42,774 bases of DNA, from contig CANQFL010000003.1 in assembly GCA_947598785.1 (NCBI GenBank), positions 1 to 42,774 on the forward strand, in the 5' to 3' direction. Shown here in pieces: positions 9,808 through 19,917 of the stretch. Source of the stretch: an uncultured Clostridia bacterium (lineage in GTDB: Bacteria > Bacillota > Clostridia > Christensenellales > UBA1242). A program made the translations under genes and the position numbers. The notes beneath the pieces are model-generated. The model was given only the letters and a program-made list of their open reading frames with translations. It was not told the origin of the DNA and did not search any database. Within the stretch, counting starts at the first letter, position 1, and each line of letters opens with the position of its first letter.

Positions 9808-11391
9808 TTATTTAGCAGTTTCAGTAAACCTACTTTCTCGAATGACATTAACTTTGATTTGTCCAGGATATTGCATTTCATTTTCAATTTTAGAAGCAAT
9901 TTCTTTTGCCATAAACATAGCCTGACTATCAGAAATTTCTTCTGGTTTTACAATAATTCTAACTTCACGTCCTGCTTGAACTGCAAAGGATTTGTCGACT
10001 CCGTCAAAACTATTAGCAATATCTTCAAGTTGTTGAAGTCTTTTAATATAGTTTTCAAAGCTATCTCTTCTAGCACCAGGTCTAGAGCTTGAAATAGCAT
10101 CGGCAACCTGAACAATAACAGCTTCAATAGTTTTAAATTCTACATTAAAGTGATGAGCCTCGATACAATGTATAACTTCCTCATTTTCACCACATTTTCT
10201 TGCAAGTTCAACGCCAATTTGAACATGAGTACCTTCAAGTTCATGGTCTAAAGCTTTACCAATATCATGTAAAAGTCCACCACGTTTAGCGATTTTTACA
10301 TTTGCACCCATTTCACTAGCCAAAAGTCCAGCAATAATTGAACATTCAATAGAGTGTTTAAGCACATTTTGTCCATAACTTGTTCTGTATTTCAAACGTC
10401 CAAGAGTTTTAACCAATTCAGGATTAAGATTAAATATACCTGTTTCGTTACAAGCCTCTTCACCAGCCTGTTTAATGGTCTTATCAACCTCATTTTGCAT
10501 TTTTTCAACAATTTCTTCAATTCTTGTTGGATGAATTCTTCCATCAGAAATAAGTTTTTCAAGTGATAATCTAGCAACTTCTCTTCTGATAGGGTCAAAA
10601 CCAGAAATAGTGATTGTTTCAGGTGTATCATCAACGATAAGTTCCACACCAGTAGCTGCTTCGATTGCTCTTATATTTCGACCTTCTCGGCCAATAATTC
10701 TTCCTTTCATTTCGTCATTAGGAAGAGCAACGACACTTACAGTCATTTCGCTTGTAGTGTCAGTAGCACATCTTTGAAGAGCTTGACCAATAATTTCTCT
10801 AGCTTTCTTTTCCCCTTCTTCTTTAGCATCATCTTCAAGTTTTTTAACGATTGCGACAGCTTCTTTTTGAGCATCATTTCTCATTTGAGAAATAAGGACA
10901 TCTTTAGCTTCGGCACGAGAAAGTTTAGAAACCTTTTCAAGTTCCTCTATAATTTTAATTTTAGTATCTTCTTGTTCTTGTTTAATTTTTTCTAGATTTT
11001 CTTTTAAGTCAGCTATTCCCTTCTTTTCTTCCTCAATTTGTTCATTTCTTTTGTCAAGAGCAAGTTCTTTTTTTTCAATAAATTCTTCTCTTTGATTTAA
11101 ACGTTCTTCAAGTTTAGAAACTTCAAGACGTCTTTCTTTAATTTCCTGTTCAACTTGGTCTTTAACTTTTTGAGATTGCTCTTTGCTTTCTATAATTGCT
11201 TCTTTTTTTATTGTCTTAGCTTCTGCATACGCATCTTCAATGATTTTAAGCGCGTTAGACTTATTTTTTTCATTTTTTTTACTGCTGTATATTTTGTAAA
11301 CGACGAATCCTAAAGCAAGTCCAACAATGAATAAAACTATCGCTATCACAGACACGATTGCAGGAGAGACATCTAATAATAAACCATTCAT
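9808..11391 (-). CDS. rny: Ribonuclease Y
   Basis: N-terminal TM, coiled coil, KH domain GRIIGREGRNIRAIEAATGVELIVDDTPE, HD domain LLHDIGKALDHE. Confidence 0.97.
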   Translation of the reverse strand: MNGLLLDVSPAIVSVIAIVLFIVGLALGFVVYKIYSSKKNEKNKSNALKIIEDAYAEAKTIKKEAIIESKEQSQKVKDQVEQEIKERRLEVSKLEERLNQREEFIEKKELALDKRNEQIEEEKKGIADLKENLEKIKQEQEDTKIKIIEELEKVSKLSRAEAKDVLISQMRNDAQKEAVAIVKKLEDDAKEEGEKKAREIIGQALQRCATDTTSEMTVSVVALPNDEMKGRIIGREGRNIRAIEAATGVELIVDDTPETITISGFDPIRREVARLSLEKLISDGRIHPTRIEEIVEKMQNEVDKTIKQAGEEACNETGIFNLNPELVKTLGRLKYRTSYGQNVLKHSIECSIIAGLLASEMGANVKIAKRGGLLHDIGKALDHELEGTHVQIGVELARKCGENEEVIHCIEAHHFNVEFKTIEAVIVQVADAISSSRPGARRDSFENYIKRLQQLEDIANSFDGVDKSFAVQAGREVRIIVKPEEISDSQAMFMAKEIASKIENEMQYPGQIKVNVIRESRFTETAK

Positions 11392-11500
11392 ATTCTCTCC
11401 AATTAAATAAGAAAATGTCTAGACGAAAATAGTACAATTTTCCTACTTAATAAGTTTAACCCTTTTAAGAATAATTTGTCAAACAAAATTAAGAGAAAAT

Positions 11501-11530
11501 AAAAAAAGAAGATAAAAGTCTTCTTTTTAA
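11501..11530 (-). terminator. Rho-independent terminator after clpX
   Basis: aaaaagaaga-taaaag-tcttcttttt inverted repeat with T-run on the minus strand. Confidence 0.7.
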
Positions 11531-11535
11531 ATTTA

Positions 11536-12813
11536 TTAAACTGCTTTTTTCTCTTCTTCTTTTTTAATTAAAATAGGTTCTTTGCCGTTTTCAATAAAAT
11601 CACGAGTAATGATAATCTTATTATATACATTTGCATCAGGCAAATCGAACATAAGTTCAAGCATTTTAGTTTCCATAATAGTTCTAATGCCCCTAGCGCC
11701 TGTTTTTAATTCGATAGCACGTTTAGAGATATATTCTAACACATCGTCCTCAAATTCAAGGTCAAATCCATCAATTTTAAACATTTGTTTATATTGTTTA
11801 ACAATAGAATTTTTAGGTTCAACTAAAATTCTTTTTATTGCATTTTCATCTAAATTATCAAGGCCGGTTACAATTTGAAGTCTTCCAACAAATTCAGGAA
11901 TCAAGCCAAACTTAATTAAATCATCTGGTTGTACGTCTTTTGAAAAATCAACTTTAGCTTTTTCGTTAGAATTTTTGATATTGGCATTAAAGCCGATAGA
12001 AGAAGTTGAAAGTCTTTTATAAATAATATCATCTAACCCTACAAAAGCGCCACCACAAATGAAAAGTATGTTTGTTGTGTCAATTTGTATCATTTCTTGA
12101 TGAGGGTGTTTTCTACCACCCTGAGGAGGAACACTCGCAATAGTACTTTCGATAATTTTTAAAAGAGCTTGTTGAACACCCTCTCCTCCAACATCACGAG
12201 TTAAAGAACGATTTTCACTTTTTCTTGCAATTTTATCAATTTCGTCAATATAAATAATTCCTCTTTGAGCCTTTTCAATATCATAGTCAGCGTTTTGAAT
12301 GAGTTTAAGAAGGACATTTTCAACATCTTCACCGACATAACCAGCTTCAGTAAGAGTTGTAGCATCTGCACAAGCAAAAGGGACATCAAGAATTTTAGCA
12401 AGAGTTTTTACAAGTAAAGTTTTTCCCGAACCAGTAGGGCCAATCATAAGGACATTACTTTTTTCAAGTTCCAAAGTATTTTTATCTTCTTTAGTCTTTT
12501 TAGCATTAATTTTGTTATGTTCATTATAATTAATTCTTTTATAATGATTATAAACAGCCACTGAAAGCACTTTTTTAGCTTGTTCTTGACCAATAACAAA
12601 AGCATCAAGACTTTTCTTGATATCTTTAGGAGAAGGTAAAACAAGGTCCTTAAAAGCTTTGACTTTTACAGTTTCTTCTTTTATTATATCAGCACAAATT
12701 CTGACGCAGTCATCACAAATAAAAGCATCACCATTTGGACTTGCTATCAATTTTTTTGCAGCCTTTTGTGGACGCCCACAAAAAGTACAAGTACACATTT
12801 CAATATCTTTCAT
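11536..12813 (-). CDS. clpX: ClpX ATPase
   Basis: Zinc-binding [16 protein letters not shown]...[47 protein letters not shown]. Confidence 0.97.
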   Translation of the reverse strand: MKDIEMCTCTFCGRPQKAAKKLIASPNGDAFICDDCVRICADIIKEETVKVKAFKDLVLPSPKDIKKSLDAFVIGQEQAKKVLSVAVYNHYKRINYNEHNKINAKKTKEDKNTLELEKSNVLMIGPTGSGKTLLVKTLAKILDVPFACADATTLTEAGYVGEDVENVLLKLIQNADYDIEKAQRGIIYIDEIDKIARKSENRSLTRDVGGEGVQQALLKIIESTIASVPPQGGRKHPHQEMIQIDTTNILFICGGAFVGLDDIIYKRLSTSSIGFNANIKNSNEKAKVDFSKDVQPDDLIKFGLIPEFVGRLQIVTGLDNLDENAIKRILVEPKNSIVKQYKQMFKIDGFDLEFEDDVLEYISKRAIELKTGARGIRTIMETKMLELMFDLPDANVYNKIIITRDFIENGKEPILIKKEEEKKAV

Positions 12814-12827
12814 TCCAGCCCCTTATA

Positions 12828-13418
12828 TTATTTTTTTGATTTTCTAGTGATAAATATACTATCAATTAAGCCATATTTTTTTGCTTCGTCAGCAGACATA
12901 TAATTATCTCTGTCTGTATCTTTTTCTATAGTTTCTAAACTTTTGCCTGTATTTTGACTTAAAATTTTGTTAAGCATATTTTTAGTTTTCTTCATATGTT
13001 GAGCTTGAATTTCGATATCGCTAGCCTGCCCTTGAGTTCCACCTAAAGGTTGATGAATCATAATTTCACTATTAGGTAATGCAAATCTTTTACCTTTAGT
13101 ACCACTTGAAAGTAAGAAAGCGCCCATAGAAGCAGCAAGACCGATACAAATAGTCGAAACATCGCATTTAATATAGTTCATAGTATCGTAAATAGCGATA
13201 CCGGCACTAACAGAGCCACCAGGACTGTTAATGTAAAGGAAGATATCTTTATCTGGATTTTTACCTTCCAAATAAATAAGTTGAGCAATAACAACATTAG
13301 CAGTAGCGTCAGTAATTTCACCAGTTAAAAAGATAATTCTATCTTCAAGTAATCTAGAATAAATATCATAGGACCTTTCATTAGCACCTGTTTGGTCAAC
13401 AACCATAGGAATTAACAT
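12828..13418 (-). CDS. clpP: ClpP protease
   Basis: [35 protein letters not shown]...[34 protein letters not shown]. Confidence 0.97.
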   Translation of the reverse strand: MLIPMVVDQTGANERSYDIYSRLLEDRIIFLTGEITDATANVVIAQLIYLEGKNPDKDIFLYINSPGGSVSAGIAIYDTMNYIKCDVSTICIGLAASMGAFLLSSGTKGKRFALPNSEIMIHQPLGGTQGQASDIEIQAQHMKKTKNMLNKILSQNTGKSLETIEKDTDRDNYMSADEAKKYGLIDSIFITRKSKK

Positions 13419-13435
13419 AAAAAACCTCCTAAAAA

Positions 13436-14701
13436 TTAATCATTATGACAATGTTTTTGAATATCCATTTTATTATTATCTCTTAAGAAATTCCAAAGAG
13501 CATCAAGTAAAAGGTCATTTTCAGCTTTAGCGATATCTTCAGGTTTAGTTAAGCCTTTAGTTTTCTTTTTGTATTCACTAGCACTTGGTTCAAGATTATT
13601 TTCATCAATAATCTTTCTAAAGATATATCTAGCCTTGATAGAAGATACAACTCTTTTTCTAACTTCCTTTTGATAACTTTCAATATCACTACCTGTAGTT
13701 CTTCTTACATAGTCCTCAAGAGTTAAGCCATACATTTTTAAAGTTTCAGACATTCTAGCCATATCATTTCTAGTATTAACTTCAATCATTTCTTCTGGAA
13801 TTTGAATATCGGTATGTTCAACAAGATAATCTCTAAGTCCGAATTCAAATTCTTCCTTTTGACGTTCACTCTTCATAGATTGAATATGAGCAGTTATATC
13901 TTTTCTATACTCATCAACAGTTTCAAATTCTGTCGTATCAGCAACAAATTTGTCATTGAAAGTAGGTAATTGTTTTTCTCTAACTTCTTTGATAAGAACT
14001 TTGAATGTAGTTGGTTGCCCTTTAAGTTCTTGAGAAGGATAATCAGCTGGGAAAGTAACATGGACATCAACATTATCTCCAGCTTTATGTCCAACGAGTT
14101 GGTCCTCAAAGTTATCTATAAAAGAATGAGAGCCTAGAACAAGGACATAGTCATTAGCAGAGCCACCAGCGAATTCGACATCATTAAGGAATCCCTTAAA
14201 ATCAATAAGGACACTATCGCTTAATTTAGCAGGTCTGTCAACTTTTTCAAATTTAGCATTATCTTCAAGAAGGTGGTCAATTTCATGTTGAATATCATGT
14301 TCACAAACAGTAGTATCAGGAACTTTAATAGAGATACCTTTGTAATCACATAATTTAAAATCAGGCACAATTTCAAATTTAATAGTAGCCTTAAGACCAG
14401 CCTCAATGGTATAGCTTTGTAATTCAGTTCTAGGTTGAACAACAGGTTCGTATTCAGGATTTTTACTTAAGATTTCGTTCATAGTTTTTTCATAAAAATA
14501 ATTAAAAGTATCATCAAAGAAAACCCCGTCACCGTAAGTTTTTTCAATAACCTTTCTAGGAGCGTGTCCCTTTCTAAATCCTTCTACAGAATATTTTGCT
14601 TTATTTTGCTGATAAATTAATTCGACAGCATCGTTCCATTCTTTATTGTCGATAGTCATCTCGACTTCAACTTTAGTATTTTCTTTTTTTATTTTGTACA
14701 T
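13436..14701 (-). CDS. tig: Trigger factor
   Basis: [26 protein letters not shown]; PPIase domain; clpP/clpX downstream. ATG at 14701 preferred over ORF-track 14746. Confidence 0.93.
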   Translation of the reverse strand: MYKIKKENTKVEVEMTIDNKEWNDAVELIYQQNKAKYSVEGFRKGHAPRKVIEKTYGDGVFFDDTFNYFYEKTMNEILSKNPEYEPVVQPRTELQSYTIEAGLKATIKFEIVPDFKLCDYKGISIKVPDTTVCEHDIQHEIDHLLEDNAKFEKVDRPAKLSDSVLIDFKGFLNDVEFAGGSANDYVLVLGSHSFIDNFEDQLVGHKAGDNVDVHVTFPADYPSQELKGQPTTFKVLIKEVREKQLPTFNDKFVADTTEFETVDEYRKDITAHIQSMKSERQKEEFEFGLRDYLVEHTDIQIPEEMIEVNTRNDMARMSETLKMYGLTLEDYVRRTTGSDIESYQKEVRKRVVSSIKARYIFRKIIDENNLEPSASEYKKKTKGLTKPEDIAKAENDLLLDALWNFLRDNNKMDIQKHCHND

Positions 14702-14870
14702 TTTATTCCCCTTTTTAAGTTTTGTAAAACTAGTTAAGTTTAACACATATTTTGCTAAAATGCAACAAATATTGACACTAAAAAAAATAGATTTTGTCTA
14801 AAATAAGAAAACTTTATAAAATAATATAAGAAAAAAGCGTAAAAAGAAAATGAAAATCTCATAAAAAAAT

Positions 14871-14899
14871 TTGATTTTACGAATAAATTGATTTATAAT
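14871..14899 (+). promoter_or_regulatory. Sigma-A-type promoter for the Xer-like recombinase
   Basis: TTGATT (14871-14876), 17-bp spacer, TATAAT (14894-14899). Confidence 0.6.
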
Positions 14900-14905
14900 T
14901 TAAGC

Positions 14906-15946
14906 ATGAGCAAAATGTCATATTATGAAAAAAGAGATTTGAAAAATATGCAAAAAATCGGAAATTATCTAAGTAGTTTGCCCGATTTTTGTTATGATTT
15001 TTTCACAGGAATAGAGAATAATACATCGACACTTACAAGAGTAAATTATGCAATGGATTTATGCGTTTTTTTTGAATACCTAGAAAAATATGTTGTAAAA
15101 AAGCCAAAAGCAGAAATAACACTTGAAGATATAAATGAATTACAATCACGAAATATAGAAAATTACCTTTCCTATCTTTCTTATTATGAAAATAACGATA
15201 AAATGGTTAAAAATACTGAAAGAGGAAAAGCTAGAAAGCTTGCAAGCGTAAGGAGTTTTTTTAAATATTTATTTAATCATGATATGATATCCTCTAACGT
15301 AGCAAGCAAAATAGAAACACCAAAACTTCACAACAAAGAAATAATAAGGCTTGAAAAAGATGAAGTTGAAAGAATGTTGAATGCAGTTCAATCACCTACA
15401 ACCTTTACACAAAGACAAAAAACATATAATAAAAACACTCAAGAAAGAGATAATGCAATCGTAACCCTATTTTTAGGCACAGGGATACGTATTTCAGAAC
15501 TTGTAGGTTTGAATATAGAAGATTTTGATTTTTCACAAAACGCGTTTAAAGTGACAAGAAAAGGTGGAAATCAAGCAATATTATATTTTTCAATGGAAGT
15601 TACAGAAGCATTGCAAAATTGGTTAAGAAAAAGAGAAACATTAAAATTAGACCCAAATGAAAACGCAATGTTTGTTTCCCTCCAAAACAAAAGAATATGT
15701 GTTAGAGCAGTTGAAAACTTAGTAAAAAAGTTTGCTAAAGAAGGAAGTCCCTTAAAAAAGATATCACCTCATAAACTTCGTTCTACATTTGGTACAAATT
15801 TATATAGAGAAACAAAAGACATTTATATCGTAGCAGATGTTCTTGGACATAAAGATGTAAACACGACCCGAAAGCATTATGCAGCAATAAATGAAGATAT
15901 GAGAAAATCAGTAGCAAATAAAGTAAAAATTCATAGTTTAGATTAA
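14906..15946 (+). CDS. Tyrosine recombinase, Xer family
   Basis: Catalytic motifs GTGIRISELVGL, SPHKLRSTFGTNLY, LGHKDVNTTRKHY; ~350 aa with N-terminal SAM-like domain. Confidence 0.9.
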   Translation: MSKMSYYEKRDLKNMQKIGNYLSSLPDFCYDFFTGIENNTSTLTRVNYAMDLCVFFEYLEKYVVKKPKAEITLEDINELQSRNIENYLSYLSYYENNDKMVKNTERGKARKLASVRSFFKYLFNHDMISSNVASKIETPKLHNKEIIRLEKDEVERMLNAVQSPTTFTQRQKTYNKNTQERDNAIVTLFLGTGIRISELVGLNIEDFDFSQNAFKVTRKGGNQAILYFSMEVTEALQNWLRKRETLKLDPNENAMFVSLQNKRICVRAVENLVKKFAKEGSPLKKISPHKLRSTFGTNLYRETKDIYIVADVLGHKDVNTTRKHYAAINEDMRKSVANKVKIHSLD

Positions 15947-15952
15947 TTATAT

Positions 15953-16016
15953 TGCATACTACACCATATATTGTGTATTATTCACGCATAATACATGAAT
16001 ATATTGTTTAATTCTA
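15953..16016. repeat. Two tandem copies of a 32-bp palindromic repeat (cluster A)
   Basis: 15953 TGCATACTACACCATATATTGTGTATTATTCA 15984 directly followed by CGCATAATACATGAATATATTGTTTAATTCTA 16016. Confidence 0.75.
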
Positions 16017-17204
16017 TAACATAAAATCAGTATAAACTCCATAACCTTTTGTAGGGTCATTTAAAAAGACATGAGTAACAGCACCAACAATTTTTCCATC
16101 TTGCATAATTGGAGAGCCACTCATACCCTGAACAATACCACCTGTAAGTTCCAAAAGGCGTTTATCTTTTACCCTAAAAACGATGCTTTTATCATTTGCA
16201 GATTTTTGATAATTTGCTTTAATAATTTCAATATCATATTCTTCACGAATACCACTAACACTTGAAACTATCTTTGCAGCACCCATTTTAACTCCTAAAC
16301 GTCCCCCAATTTTAGCTGTTAAATTTTCATCTACAAGATTATCTATTTCATTTAAAACACCTTTAATTCCAAATTTGGAGTTACTAATAATAGTTCCCTT
16401 GCTTTTATCAGACGCTACAAACACACATCTAAGTTCTCCAGGGTCATTTTTCTTTCCTTTATCAATGCCAATCAAGTTACATTCAAAAACATTTCCTTTA
16501 GCAACAGGAATGACGCTACCACTGTTTAACTCTACTATAGGGTGTCCCAAAGCACCATATTCAAAAGTGTTTTTATTTACAAAAGTCAAAGTACCAATTC
16601 CAGCAACATCGTCTTTAACCCAAATACCAAGTTTTAAATCACCATTTTCATCTTTAATTGTTTTTACAAGCGTTTTATAAGGTTTATTTTTTCGAATAAA
16701 CTCAACTTCAACCTCCTCAGGTGTTTCTTTAATATAATCAGAAAAACTTTCTAAGGAAGATAATTCTTGTCCATTTATTTTAGTGATTATATCACCCTCT
16801 TTAAAAATATTTCCATTCTCTTCACTAAGTACAATAGCCCCATCTGTACAAATAGATAAGCCAATAGGCACACCACCAACATAATATTCATCATCATTAG
16901 AAAGTCTTACATCAACTTTTTTTATAGGAATAAATCCAAATAATTTAAAGACTATTTCCCCCTGTTTAACCTTTTGACCACCAACAGTTTTTTCTCTTTC
17001 AACTAATTCACTTTTAAAAGCACCAAACCTTCCACTTTGATTAGCAATTTCCACATCTTCATACCCTGTCAAGAAACCATTTTCAAGTCCAGATAGTTCT
17101 TGCAGAGGAGAGATTATAGAGGTAAATAACAAAAACACAATTAAAAATGTGACTATACAAAAATATTGTTTTTTCATAACCATAGTTTTTGTAGAATTTT
17201 TCAT
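16014..17204 (-). CDS. spoIVB: SpoIVB family serine peptidase (S55)
   Basis: N-terminal TM, PDZ region, LGHPI and VQGMSGSPIMQDGKIVGAVTHVFLNDPTKGYG. Confidence 0.92.
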   Translation of the reverse strand: MKNSTKTMVMKKQYFCIVTFLIVFLLFTSIISPLQELSGLENGFLTGYEDVEIANQSGRFGAFKSELVEREKTVGGQKVKQGEIVFKLFGFIPIKKVDVRLSNDDEYYVGGVPIGLSICTDGAIVLSEENGNIFKEGDIITKINGQELSSLESFSDYIKETPEEVEVEFIRKNKPYKTLVKTIKDENGDLKLGIWVKDDVAGIGTLTFVNKNTFEYGALGHPIVELNSGSVIPVAKGNVFECNLIGIDKGKKNDPGELRCVFVASDKSKGTIISNSKFGIKGVLNEIDNLVDENLTAKIGGRLGVKMGAAKIVSSVSGIREEYDIEIIKANYQKSANDKSIVFRVKDKRLLELTGGIVQGMSGSPIMQDGKIVGAVTHVFLNDPTKGYGVYTDFML

Positions 17205-17213
17205 AATATACTT

Positions 17214-17843
17214 TTAAAGATTACTATTTAAAAGAAAGGAGTAATTTTCAAGTTCTTTACGCAACTCTTTACAATTAGGACAAATCCGTTGAACTTCTCT
17301 CCAAAATATAGGTTTATGATTCATATATTTGCTATGACAAAGTTCATGACAAATAACGTATTTAACAAGATTTTCAGGTAAAACTAATAATTTCCAATTA
17401 AGTTTAATACAACCATTTACATTATAACTCCCCCAAATTCTAACTGAATTTAAAGGTTTAATGTCTTTATATTTTAAATTACTTCCTTCTGAAATCTCCT
17501 TAGTTAAATTAATCAAATAATCAAAATGAGAAAGATAAAACTCTTTTATTGCTTTACTTTTTTGTGCTTCACTCATTTCATCAAAATGTTCGATTAGATT
17601 ATTTTTTCTATCTATCTTTTTTCCATGAAGATAAATAAAATTATTAAAATCAAAAGAACAAGAAAATTCTTGTTTTTCTTCCATTTTTCTCGCAACTCTA
17701 TCTAGCCACCTTGTCTTGCTTTTAATAAATTCATTCACCCTTTTATCACTTATATGTAAAGGTACTTTAAGAACAGCCTTTTCACAACTCAATACTTTAA
17801 GTATTATACTTTTTCTTTTTTCTTTTATAATTTCAATATTCAT
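17214..17843 (-). CDS. YgjP-like zinc metallopeptidase (DUF45)
   Basis: CHELCHSKYMNHKPIFWREVQRICPNCKELRKEL; ATG at 17843 preferred over the ORF-track start. Confidence 0.85.
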   Translation of the reverse strand: MNIEIIKEKRKSIILKVLSCEKAVLKVPLHISDKRVNEFIKSKTRWLDRVARKMEEKQEFSCSFDFNNFIYLHGKKIDRKNNLIEHFDEMSEAQKSKAIKEFYLSHFDYLINLTKEISEGSNLKYKDIKPLNSVRIWGSYNVNGCIKLNWKLLVLPENLVKYVICHELCHSKYMNHKPIFWREVQRICPNCKELRKELENYSFLLNSNL

Positions 17844-17938
17844 ATTTTGATTATACCATTTTATTATTAAAAAGCCAAAATATAACAATAACCAAATAAA
17901 ATATTTTTATTTACATAATTTGTTAAATAAGCAAATTT

Positions 17939-18025
17939 TGCATAATACACAACATATTGTGTTTTAAATCAACATACTACTCATTATATGTTATATTATG
18001 CAATAAAAAATTTTTGCATAATACC
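17939..18025. repeat. Two 32/33-bp palindromic repeats plus a half-site (cluster B)
   Basis: TGCATAATACACAACATATTGTGTTTTAAATCA (17939-17971), AACATACTACTCATTATATGTTATATTATGCA (17971-18002), TGCATAATACC (18015-18025). Confidence 0.7.
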
Positions 18026-18037
18026 TATTAAAAAAAT

Positions 18038-18066
18038 TTGACAATTTTATTTCAAAAAGATATAAT
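18038..18066 (+). promoter_or_regulatory. Sigma-A promoter for the PadR-like gene
   Basis: TTGACA (18038-18043), 17-bp spacer, TATAAT (18061-18066); RBS aggaga at 18075. Confidence 0.8.
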
Positions 18067-18087
18067 TTCAATATAGGAGAATTGTAT

Positions 18088-19746
18088 ATGGCATTCAATT
18101 CAAATGGACAAGTTCAATATTTAGTTCTTGACAGTCTTAAAGAAGGTTCTAAATATGGCTTAGAGATTATTGAATATATTTCTAAAAAAACTGGTGGAAA
18201 CTACATTATGAAAAAGCCTACCCTTTATTCATGTCTAACCAGAATGGAAAAGAAAGGATATGTTTCTTCATCTTTTTGGGGAGAAAGTGAATTAGGTGGC
18301 AAAAGGCACTACTATTCAATAACAAGCTCTGGGAAAAACACACTTGAAGAACTTGAAAAGGAATTTGCTAATGCAAACTACAATTCATTATCTTTAGAAG
18401 ATGAAAAACCGGAACAAACTCAGTCCCCTATTTTCTTACAACAAGATAATTTGTTTAATTTAGTTAAATCAGAACCAAAAGAAAAATCAATACAACAAGA
18501 CGAAAATAATGATGATACACTTGAAAATCAAATTGATATCTTTTCTTTGCAAGAAAACACCTTAGAAGATGACCAAAACAGCCAACAAGATGATACAGAC
18601 AAAGATAAAATTGAATATTATAAATCCATTCTTGAACAAGATACAAAAAAAGATGATGCAAAATTTTTAGACAAAGAAGAAGGTTTATCTATTGAAGAGG
18701 AAGAACAAAATAAACGTCTTTACGACACTTCAAATGAGTTAAAAAAATATCGCAAAAAGAAAAGTTTTTCTGAAAATCAAATTGAAATGGCTGTAGTTTA
18801 TGATAGTGCAGAAGAACATGAAATGCAAAGAGCTAGAATAGAAGAACTTAAAAAATCTATGCTAGAAATAAAAAACGGCCATATTCCACATGAAGAAAAT
18901 ACAAATCCAATACAATCATCAAATCAACCAGAAAATGACAATTTAATTTTTAATCAAGAAACAATAGAGCAAAGCGAAAAAATTAATGATGATGCAATAT
19001 TGATAACAAACCCAAGAATTTCAAGCAATGAGATTCCTATTCAAAAGAAAATTACCCCTCCTAATATTGAAGTTAATGTATATGACAGAAATTTGCCAGC
19101 TCCAAAAAGAAATGCTAGTTTAGAGCCAACTTATAAGGATATGATGGCAAAGTTATTTGAACACAAACGCGAAACAAAAAAAGAAGAAGAAAAAATAAAC
19201 ACACCTCCTGTTCAAAGTAGCGAAAATACTGATGAAGTAGATAGTTTTGTAGATTATTCTTCACTAAAATCTTATTATAATGGACATGGCATAGAATTTA
19301 AGGAATACAAAAAATCTTATGTTGAGAGAAATCATAACACAAATTTTTTAAATTTAATTGCATCTGTATTTCTTTTCCTACTTTCAGGTATTAGTAGTGC
19401 TATTCTTTTTGGAATTATTAGTGCAGCAAATTGTTTGCAACCTAGTTCAAATTTCTTATTTTATACTATACCAATTTTATTCTTTATATATGTAGTTTAC
19501 ACATTTATTAGATTTCAATTGTATCCAAGTAAAAAGGCCGGCATGAAATACACAAGTTTAGTTTATTGGGCAATATTTATAGTTGGTATAATAGCCATAT
19601 TTATAATAGATTTAATTTGTGGAATGCAATTTGAAACAATGTCATTATACTTAACACCTATTTTAGTCCCAATATTTGCATTATTAATTGCTGTTCCAAT
19701 ACACTATTATACTCGAAAATATTTATATAATAAGTTTTCAAAATAA
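18088..19746 (+). CDS. PadR-type winged-helix regulator fused to a long low-complexity linker and C-terminal multi-TM domain
   Basis: N-term VQYLVLDSLKEGSKYGLEIIEYISKKTGGNYIMKKPTLYSCLTRMEKKGYVSS...GGKRHYYSIT; C-term ~150 aa with about four hydrophobic helices. Confidence 0.85.
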   Translation: MAFNSNGQVQYLVLDSLKEGSKYGLEIIEYISKKTGGNYIMKKPTLYSCLTRMEKKGYVSSSFWGESELGGKRHYYSITSSGKNTLEELEKEFANANYNSLSLEDEKPEQTQSPIFLQQDNLFNLVKSEPKEKSIQQDENNDDTLENQIDIFSLQENTLEDDQNSQQDDTDKDKIEYYKSILEQDTKKDDAKFLDKEEGLSIEEEEQNKRLYDTSNELKKYRKKKSFSENQIEMAVVYDSAEEHEMQRARIEELKKSMLEIKNGHIPHEENTNPIQSSNQPENDNLIFNQETIEQSEKINDDAILITNPRISSNEIPIQKKITPPNIEVNVYDRNLPAPKRNASLEPTYKDMMAKLFEHKRETKKEEEKINTPPVQSSENTDEVDSFVDYSSLKSYYNGHGIEFKEYKKSYVERNHNTNFLNLIASVFLFLLSGISSAILFGIISAANCLQPSSNFLFYTIPILFFIYVVYTFIRFQLYPSKKAGMKYTSLVYWAIFIVGIIAIFIIDLICGMQFETMSLYLTPILVPIFALLIAVPIHYYTRKYLYNKFSK

Positions 19747-19775
19747 GGGTATCCCCCTTATTTTATTTTTATTTT
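19740..19775 (+). terminator. Rho-independent terminator after the PadR-like gene
   Basis: aaaataaggg/cccttatttt stem (19740-19749 / 19755-19764) followed by a T-rich tract. Confidence 0.75.
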
Positions 19776-19818
19776 TATTTTTTTGAATAATATCTTATTT
19801 TATGGAACATAATACTAA

Positions 19819-19917
19819 TAAGTTAAGTTACTTTTCAATAAAGTTCTTAACTTAAAAACGAAAAGAGATGCTTTAGTTCTTGAAGAACAAAATAACAATC
19901 TCTTTTCATTTTTTTAA
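19819..19917 (+). terminator. Second structured element ending in a T-tract; terminator or small RNA candidate
   Basis: taagttaag/cttaactta (19819-19827 / 19846-19854), then gaaaagagat/atctcttttc (19860-19869 / 19898-19907) enclosing gttct-tga-agaac, then catttttttaa. Confidence 0.5.

Noticed and set aside
10392-12644. Leu/Lys-rich minus-strand ORFs inside rny and clpX (10392-10649, 12201-12401, 12444-12644)
   Set aside because: Out-of-frame overlaps of conserved genes with low-complexity composition.
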